Virus record (IMG/VR): IMGVR_UViG_3300037071_000364
Span: 1 to 20,027 of that record
DNA from: a virus
DNA length: 20,027 bases
Strand: one strand, 5' to 3'
Positions within the stretch are counted from its first letter, which is position 1; each line of letters begins with the position of its first letter. Below are positions 15,048 through 20,027 of the stretch, in pieces. The position numbers were made by a program, and so were the translations under genes. Below the pieces are notes generated by a model that was not told where the DNA came from, searched no databases, and worked only from the letters and a program-made list of their open reading frames with translations.

Positions 15048-16655
15048 ATGTTAAACCCAACAAAATCGGTATTGTTTAAAGCATCCGCAGGTACGGACGT
15101 GCAATACGTAGGAGGTGAAATTCGCATCCCAGGATTAGATGAGGCAATTCGTCAGTCTCGCATTGTGAATTTTTCACAAGCAAATTACAAGGCGGAAGTA
15201 GCACAAGTAGTAACTATTGGAGCGTCAAGTTATGCTCCAACGGCAAGCACCCGTTACATCGTAACTATTAATGACCCGAATCGTAGAGATATGGGATTAG
15301 GAGAGCAACCGTTCATCTATGCGTATGATACTCCAGATGTCATTACTAATTTAGGGGCTACGGCTGCTTTACAGCGTGAAGCTATTCATTTAGCTTTAGT
15401 TGCTAAAATCAATGCTAAATCAGCTAATCATGTAGCTGCTGCTTCTTTATTAACAGGAACAGGATTTACTATTACTGATGATGCAAGTTATTACCCAGCT
15501 CCGAGCCAAGGAATGACTAATGTTGAAGGCGCTTCTACTATTAAATTGAAAAAAGATAGCAATGGTGGTGGTTTTGCTTTAACTGACATCGCTTTAACAA
15601 CTGCTGCTTCTTATGGATTAGGTGTAGGCGCTTATTTAGCTGCTTTAGCTCCAGTAGTAGATTACACAACTGGTAACTTAATTTCAGGTGGAGTTTCAGC
15701 TCCAAAAGCTGCTGACAATACTTATGCTACAAGTGGACAGAAATACAACTTGTTCAACATCTCTTATTTATCTGATGTACAATTGCCTTTAATGGCTTCT
15801 AATTACAAAGGACAAACATTAAGAAATGCCCAAGTTTGGGTAGATAACGGTGCTGGTTCAGCTACAACTAACTTAGCTGGATATATTGCTTTTGAACGCG
15901 CTATGCACGAATCAGTATTAAAGAATTTATATTCTTCTGATAAGTCAGCTACAATTCAATTTTTCGATAAAAACTTCGTTATTCAAGGGCCATTAGGAGC
16001 TGTACCAGTTACAACTACTTCTTTGAAGAATAAGTTCTTAACTGTAGAAGGTTTAATGAATCACTACAATATCGGCACACAAACCATCGTGGCTCCTACG
16101 CAAGGTGCTGCTGGATTATTAATCGAGCAAGATGCGGCTGCAACTGAAGGAGCGCATTATTCTGCTGAAGTAGTAGCTATTTGTCCTCAAGAGTTCGTGG
16201 TAGGTAAATCAGAGATTACTTTGATTAATAAGTTCTCTGCTGGCACTGTAGCTAATATTGTTTATATGGCAGGTCTTCGTAAGAAAGAGGCTTTCACATT
16301 AGACTTTAATGATTATACAGAGATGGCTGCTGCTGGAACTGGCCCTGCTGGAACAGACTTATATACTTATGGTATTTTAGGTAATGCGGCTACTGTAGCA
16401 ACTGATTCTGGAGCTAATGCTGCTGATGCAACTGCTGTAACCATCGTTATTAAAGTGGCTATTAGTGGAGCTGTAAGTATCTATATTAATGACGTTAAAT
16501 ACCCAGTTTACTCTGTTGGTACAACTCCATTAGTATTTGCTGCTGCAACTGTATTGATTCCTTTCTTCCAATATACTAACTTAAATAGTGCTGCGGCTGT
16601 GCCAAATGTAACTGAGTTGGTTGCTGTAGGGAATGCAAACGTTTATAATTACTAA
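15048..16655 (+). CDS. Large Ala/Thr-rich structural protein (535 aa)
   Basis: A large abundant-type virion protein, rich in Ala, Thr and Val, with its own promoter octamer and terminator. Residues about 60-125 contain TRYIVTINDPNRRDMG, FIYAYDTP and ATAALQREAIHLALVAKINA, a pattern I recall from uncharacterised Bacteroidota phage structural proteins. The region 240-310 (YLSDVQLPLMASNYKGQ, then a helical AFERAMHESVLKNLYSS) seems a second domain. The last 110 residues form a beta-sandwich-like, low-charge domain. Length would suit a tail tube/sheath, a second shell protein or a muzzle-type tail component. I see no tail-sheath signature and do not choose. Its isolated transcription unit suggests that it is needed in high copy. 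Confidence 0.7.
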   Translation: MLNPTKSVLFKASAGTDVQYVGGEIRIPGLDEAIRQSRIVNFSQANYKAEVAQVVTIGASSYAPTASTRYIVTINDPNRRDMGLGEQPFIYAYDTPDVITNLGATAALQREAIHLALVAKINAKSANHVAAASLLTGTGFTITDDASYYPAPSQGMTNVEGASTIKLKKDSNGGGFALTDIALTTAASYGLGVGAYLAALAPVVDYTTGNLISGGVSAPKAADNTYATSGQKYNLFNISYLSDVQLPLMASNYKGQTLRNAQVWVDNGAGSATTNLAGYIAFERAMHESVLKNLYSSDKSATIQFFDKNFVIQGPLGAVPVTTTSLKNKFLTVEGLMNHYNIGTQTIVAPTQGAAGLLIEQDAAATEGAHYSAEVVAICPQEFVVGKSEITLINKFSAGTVANIVYMAGLRKKEAFTLDFNDYTEMAAAGTGPAGTDLYTYGILGNAATVATDSGANAADATAVTIVIKVAISGAVSIYINDVKYPVYSVGTTPLVFAAATVLIPFFQYTNLNSAAAVPNVTELVAVGNANVYNY

Positions 16656-16673
16656 AAATTAATTACTAATCTT

Positions 16674-16709
16674 AAAAGGGCTGATTCTAAAAAGTGTCAG
16701 CCCTTTTTT
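16674..16709 (+). terminator. Intrinsic terminator after 535-aa gene
   Basis: An 11-bp stem, AAAAGGGCTGA with TCAGCCCTTTT, has a 12-nt loop and six T residues. The next ATG is only 14 nt beyond, with no recognisable promoter in that space. Confidence 0.9.
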
Positions 16710-16723
16710 AAAAACTATAAAAA

Positions 16724-17440
16724 ATGAATTTACTTTTCAAAAACAACAGATTTTATCCAGCAGTTAAAGCAATACTTTCTGGATTCAAACAAGGCGCAAG
16801 AGCAGGGGACTGTATTTTGTATGAACAAACAGTTATAAAAGATGGCAATGGTGCTGTACCTGAAGTAATTGCTTTTACGGGAGCTAATACTCATGCTGGA
16901 GCAGAAACGCATACTGGACTAGAAATCTTCTCTAATGCTTTAGGTTTAAAATCAGATATGATTTCTGAGAGAACAGCAGGAGCAGGTACTATTATTAAAA
17001 CGCCTGTTTTAGCTGTTACAGGAGCTACATTAACTGCATTAACTACACCAGCTATTTCGGCAACTACAAGTGGAACTACTTATACTTTATCTAAAGTTGA
17101 TGGTATTACTGTGACGTTACCAGCTTGTTCAGCTACGAATGTAGGACTGAAATATAGATTTGCCATTATTACATCTGTAACAAGCGTTGGTTATATTATC
17201 AATACAACTGGAGCGGATGTGTTTGTTGGAGGTGTTTGGGGAGCTATTGCAACTCCTGACGCTGCTAATGACATGAAGTTCGGTGCTTCTACTGCAAATA
17301 AAACTATTACATTAAGCGCAACCACAACTGGTGGCTTAGTAGGTGGTTATATTGATGTAGTTTGTGTATCAGCAACTCAATGGCATGTGGCTGGAGTTAC
17401 TTTAGGAACTGGAGTAATAGCAACTCCATTTAGTAACTAA
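16724..17440 (+). CDS. Fibre or decoration-type virion protein (238 aa)
   Basis: Residues about 80-92 (ISERTAGAGTIIKTPVL) are a variant of the ISExTAGAGVTIDG linker that recurs in phage tail-fibre and appendage proteins. The C-terminal domain, beginning TYTLSKVDGITVTLPACSA near residue 118, has the beta-barrel pattern seen in many phage surface proteins, in which a TLP strand is followed by GLKYRF. It is low in charged residues, with no membrane span. The gene begins 14 nt after a strong terminator without an obvious promoter, so some read-through from the 535-aa gene is likely. Decoration, head-fibre and tail-appendage roles are all open. Confidence 0.7.
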   Translation: MNLLFKNNRFYPAVKAILSGFKQGARAGDCILYEQTVIKDGNGAVPEVIAFTGANTHAGAETHTGLEIFSNALGLKSDMISERTAGAGTIIKTPVLAVTGATLTALTTPAISATTSGTTYTLSKVDGITVTLPACSATNVGLKYRFAIITSVTSVGYIINTTGADVFVGGVWGAIATPDAANDMKFGASTANKTITLSATTTGGLVGGYIDVVCVSATQWHVAGVTLGTGVIATPFSN

Positions 17441-17462
17441 GGAATTAACTAACTTTAAAATT

Positions 17463-17496
17463 AAAGGGATGAGATAAAAACTTGTCCCTTTTTTTT
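17463..17496 (+). terminator. Intrinsic terminator after 238-aa gene
   Basis: GGGATGAG pairs with CTTGTCCC over 8 bp with two G-U pairs, extended by AAA/TTT, and is followed by an eight-T run. The true start of the next gene is 30 nt downstream. Confidence 0.8.
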
Positions 17497-17497
17497 A

Positions 17498-17505
17498 TAC
17501 TTTTA
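17498..17505 (+). promoter_or_regulatory. Possible promoter element TACTTTTA after terminator
   Basis: TACTTTTAACTCA follows the T run and repeats, with one change, the 13-mer found at 14151-14163 in the same position relative to a terminator. It ends 21 nt before the ATG at 17527. Confidence 0.3.
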
Positions 17506-17526
17506 ACTCACTTAAAATATATTAAA

Positions 17527-17916
17527 ATGACAGCATCAGAAGCAAAACAAATGATAGCAGCAGCGCAAGCCGCTAATTCAAAACTAGCAGACAAGGTTTG
17601 CTTAGGAACAGAAGATTTAACATTAACGGCTGCGGCTCTACCATTACCTTTTACGGCATTACCTACTGGGACTACCTCAACAGATGTTGGTGGAGTTATT
17701 ATTAAAGTAAGGAAAATAGGAAGTCCGACAGATGCAACTTATTTATTAAGATATACTCAAAAAGTAGGAGATGTTCCTGTAGCTGCAACGAAAGGTATGT
17801 GGATGGGCGATGGAGATTTATTTGAGATCAACAATAATACTAACGTGGTAGCTCTTAAGCTAATAGCTACAGATGCCTTGTTTTGCACTATCACTATTGA
17901 ATATTACGGTAAATAA
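17527..17916 (+). CDS. Small beta-rich structural protein (129 aa)
   Basis: The frame is open from a TTG at 17482, but that codon sits in the terminator stem, so the ATG at 17527 is chosen. The N-terminal 20 residues are an Ala-rich helix (TASEAKQMIAAAQAAN), and the rest is a run of beta strands with few charges (DLTLTAAALPLPFTALP, VVALKLIATDALFCTITIEY). This is the profile of a head decoration or fibre-tip domain with a helical peptide. It belongs to the same short unit as the next two genes (6 nt gap, then overlap). No family recognised. Confidence 0.65.
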   Translation: MTASEAKQMIAAAQAANSKLADKVCLGTEDLTLTAAALPLPFTALPTGTTSTDVGGVIIKVRKIGSPTDATYLLRYTQKVGDVPVAATKGMWMGDGDLFEINNNTNVVALKLIATDALFCTITIEYYGK

Positions 17917-17922
17917 ATAATT

Positions 17923-18375
17923 ATGACTGGTTTCAGTAAAAGAAAAACAATATCTCAAAAAGCACCTCCTATAACTGCGGGTGAAGTTTCGAGGTGGATT
18001 AAAATTACTAAAACATATAGTGATTTTTCAACAGCGGGATTGACAAATGACATAGAGATATATTCATTACCAGCGAAAGGGATAATTCAGTCTTGTGTTA
18101 TAAAGCACACTACTTTATTTACAGGTGGACTTATTGCTACTTATACTGCTTCGGTAGGTATTAATGGCAACTTAGTTAAATATGCAGCCACACTTAATGT
18201 ATTACAGGCGGTAGGAAATACTACGTTTGGATTAGGAGCAGCTATTGTGCCTACAGTTGAAAATTTTGGAGCAGCTACTTCTATAAGAGGTTCTGTAGTT
18301 TCTACTGTAGGGTTATTAAATGCAGCTACTCAAGGAAGTGTAGATTTTTATTTATTGGTATCAACTTTGCCATAA
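17923..18375 (+). CDS. Small beta-rich virion protein with docking-type N-terminus (150 aa)
   Basis: The N-terminus MTGFSKRKTISQK shares eight of 13 residues, plus two Lys/Arg swaps, with the start of the next protein (MTQFQRKKIISQK), while the remaining sequences look unrelated. The body is beta-rich and low in charge (SCVIKHTTLFTGGLIATYT, SVDFYLLVSTLP) and looks like a single jelly-roll-like domain. Its stop codon overlaps the start of the fibre gene (TAATG), so the two are co-translated. The shared basic peptide suggests that both proteins attach to the same virion site. That is inference. No enzymatic motif is present. Confidence 0.7.
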   Translation: MTGFSKRKTISQKAPPITAGEVSRWIKITKTYSDFSTAGLTNDIEIYSLPAKGIIQSCVIKHTTLFTGGLIATYTASVGINGNLVKYAATLNVLQAVGNTTFGLGAAIVPTVENFGAATSIRGSVVSTVGLLNAATQGSVDFYLLVSTLP

Positions 18376-20027
18376 TGACACAGTTTCAAAGAAAGAAAAT
18401 AATATCACAAAAAAGCGGAAATTCTGGATTATCTCCAGTAGATGAGGCGCGTTTGGTAACATTAGAAGACAATGAATATAAAATCACCTATTTTACAGAA
18501 ATTAGCTCAACAACGGGTACAATTACAATCCCAACAGGAGCAACAATCTTGCTCAACCAATTGCAAGGAGGAATTGACGCATACGTCTCAGTTATTGAAA
18601 ACGGACAGCCTAATGGTGAATTTCCGAGAACGAGTGGTGGAGTTACAGTGGATGTCTCCAGTTTTGATGCGTTGGGGAATTATACTATTGATGGCACTCC
18701 AAGTGGTTATCCTGTTGCGTTAATTTATGTCTTAAAGATAAAAGCAAAAGATTATTCCAATCTTACAGTTGCTAATATATTAGATTTAGAAGATAATCCT
18801 CAGTTAGAGGACAGAGTTGATAGATTGCAATCTACAGGAGTAATTGATGGCGTAGGAGTTTCTATTAATGCAGATACCACTAAGTTTGATATTCAGGTTA
18901 GAGGGTGGATTATTGACCCAGATACATTTGCGCCAGAGTATATTAATGTAAACTTAACAGCTCAATCTGTAACTAATTTATCTCAAAAAATAACTTATGT
19001 TAGAGTTGAAACTGGTGGGACTGTTATTCAACAAGCAGCTCCATCTACAACAGAGCAGTTATATTCTAGTTTAGGAGAATTTGTATTAGTTCATACTAAT
19101 GGAACTAGTTTAAATGCAGTGAACAATTATCCTAATCGTGTATCTGAAATTGGAGTTCAATTACATTCTTTTATGAGAAATGTAGGGATTTTAAATTTAT
19201 CAGGAAACATTATTAGTGCTAATGGCGCTAATTTAAAATTAAATAAATCGTCTGGCGTTATGTCCAGAGTTGGAGTAGGTAATTCAGATACGGATAACCC
19301 TAATGAATTGGGGTTGGCTGCATTAACAGCGCCTAATACAATTAGATTAAGGACTCAGACTGGTACTGAAACGGCAAATACAGATGTTATAGATACTGTA
19401 AATTATGACTTAAATGGTGTAGTAACAGCATTGCCAACCGCAGCAGATTGGCAAGTATATAGAGTTAATGTATTTTCTTCTAATTTATTAAGGCTTCAAT
19501 ATGGTCAGTTTATATACAGTTCTATGTCTCAAGCTGAAGCTAGTATTCAATCTGAAGCGTTTGTTATCGAAACTAATATTAGAGAGAATGGATTGCTGAT
19601 TGGTTATATTATTGTTAGGCGCGGTACTACTAATTTAACTGATGCTAATAGAGCTAAGTTTATTCCAGCAAATAAATTCGGTTCAGGTCCAACTAGCGGA
19701 GGTGTCATTCCTACACTACAAGCTGTAATAGATATTTCTGGACAACCTCAAGGCACTATGACTGATGCTACTGGTTCATTACAGATAAACAGCACTATGG
19801 CTTCTGATGCTAGTAGATTATTTGAATGGATGTTTGGTGGTACTGCAACAGCATGGATTACAGGAGCAGGAGATTTTTTCTCCAATTCATTTAAAATATT
19901 GGGAACTGCTGGTGCAGGTTTTTTTGATATGGCAGCTCAAAGTTCAGATGCATCAGCACCTGCCGCTTCAATTAGAAGACTATTTGCAGATGCTAACAAA
20001 AGACTATCGAGTGTTGATGATGGAGGT
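18375..20027 (+). CDS. Tail fibre/appendage protein (partial, open at window end)
   Basis: The frame is open for 551 codons from the ATG at 18375 to the window edge, and the C-terminus lies outside. After the docking-type N-terminus, residues about 35-125 form a domain with TGTITIPTGATILLNQ, GGIDAYVSVI and GNYTIDGTPSGYPVALIY. A short coiled segment (LEDNPQLEDRVDRL) follows, then a long beta-rich region with FIPANKFG near 425, preceded by RLQYGQFIYSSMSQAEA from about 373. Near the edge, RRLFADANKRLS resembles the LFADsxxRLSW motif of phage fibre ends. These patterns recur in receptor-binding and baseplate fibres of many phages. It follows the small docking protein with a one-base overlap. Host binding is inferred. 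Confidence 0.8.
   Translation, partial: MTQFQRKKIISQKSGNSGLSPVDEARLVTLEDNEYKITYFTEISSTTGTITIPTGATILLNQLQGGIDAYVSVIENGQPNGEFPRTSGGVTVDVSSFDALGNYTIDGTPSGYPVALIYVLKIKAKDYSNLTVANILDLEDNPQLEDRVDRLQSTGVIDGVGVSINADTTKFDIQVRGWIIDPDTFAPEYINVNLTAQSVTNLSQKITYVRVETGGTVIQQAAPSTTEQLYSSLGEFVLVHTNGTSLNAVNNYPNRVSEIGVQLHSFMRNVGILNLSGNIISANGANLKLNKSSGVMSRVGVGNSDTDNPNELGLAALTAPNTIRLRTQTGTETANTDVIDTVNYDLNGVVTALPTAADWQVYRVNVFSSNLLRLQYGQFIYSSMSQAEASIQSEAFVIETNIRENGLLIGYIIVRRGTTNLTDANRAKFIPANKFGSGPTSGGVIPTLQAVIDISGQPQGTMTDATGSLQINSTMASDASRLFEWMFGGTATAWITGAGDFFSNSFKILGTAGAGFFDMAAQSSDASAPAASIRRLFADANKRLSSVDDGG

Noticed and set aside
15048-16655. Contractile tail sheath assignment for the 535-aa protein
   Set aside because: Length fits, but I see no sheath signature and no tube or baseplate genes in the window, so I left it as structural protein of unknown role.
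17482-17526. Upstream extension of the 129-aa structural protein
   Set aside because: The added 15 codons lie in the terminator stem and T run.
18472-18723. 83-aa plus-strand reading frame
   Set aside because: It is a shadow in another frame of the long fibre gene that is open from 18375.
1-20027. tRNA genes, CRISPR arrays, insertion sequences, integrase or attachment sites
   Set aside because: I read both strands for cloverleaf-like, regularly spaced repeat and transposase patterns and saw none. The only repeats are the short ones listed.

Overview
This window looks like part of a tailed double-stranded DNA phage (Caudoviricetes) that infects a member of the Bacteroidota, most likely a Flavobacterium-type host. 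It contains large terminase, portal, scaffold-like, major capsid, connector-like and tail-fibre genes in one late module. The host assignment rests on four things: high A+T content, A-rich leaders with almost no Shine-Dalgarno sequences, exact matches to the Bacteroidota -7 promoter element TAnnTTTG in short intergenic gaps, and the feel of the protein families. The portal and TerL resemble those of crAss-like and other Bacteroidota podoviruses, but I could not verify the lineage.

Region 1 (1-4228, + strand) is a packed operon of small early or middle genes. Stops and starts overlap (ATGA, TAATG) or sit 1-10 nt apart. It begins with the last 12 codons of an upstream gene and six genes of unknown function, including a 54-codon gene at 977-1141 and a 232-aa protein with a very acidic tail. 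Three nuclease-type genes follow back to back: a DEDDh 3'-5' exoribonuclease of the RNase AS type, a RecB-like PD-(D/E)XK nuclease and a NUMOD4/HNH/NUMOD1 homing endonuclease. A small single-span membrane protein comes last. A strong hairpin terminator at 4258-4282 closes the region.

Region 2 (4295-11888, + strand) is packaging and head: a possible small-terminase or pre-terminase protein, TerL, portal, an acidic coiled-coil scaffold-like protein and the major capsid protein. A bidirectional terminator ends it. Region 3 (11893-12855, - strand) is a lone Rnl2-type RNA ligase, the only minus-strand gene here, inserted into the late cluster. Region 4 (12966-20027, + strand) holds further virion genes: a 375-aa protein of unknown role, a connector-like protein, a large Ala/Thr-rich structural protein, three small beta-rich appendage or decoration proteins, and a long tail-fibre/appendage gene still open at the window edge.

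The late genes are split into short transcription units by hairpin terminators. Candidate TAnnTTTG promoters, three of them the identical octamer TATATTTG, lie just before the portal, scaffold, 375-aa and 535-aa genes. Several terminators sit within 12-30 nt of the next start codon, which suggests read-through or promoter-in-terminator designs that set protein ratios. Points most worth a second look are this terminator/promoter layout, an N-terminal peptide (MTxFxxxKxISQK) shared by two adjacent virion proteins, an 18-20 bp repeat that links the end of the HNH gene to two other loci, and the antisense RNA ligase.
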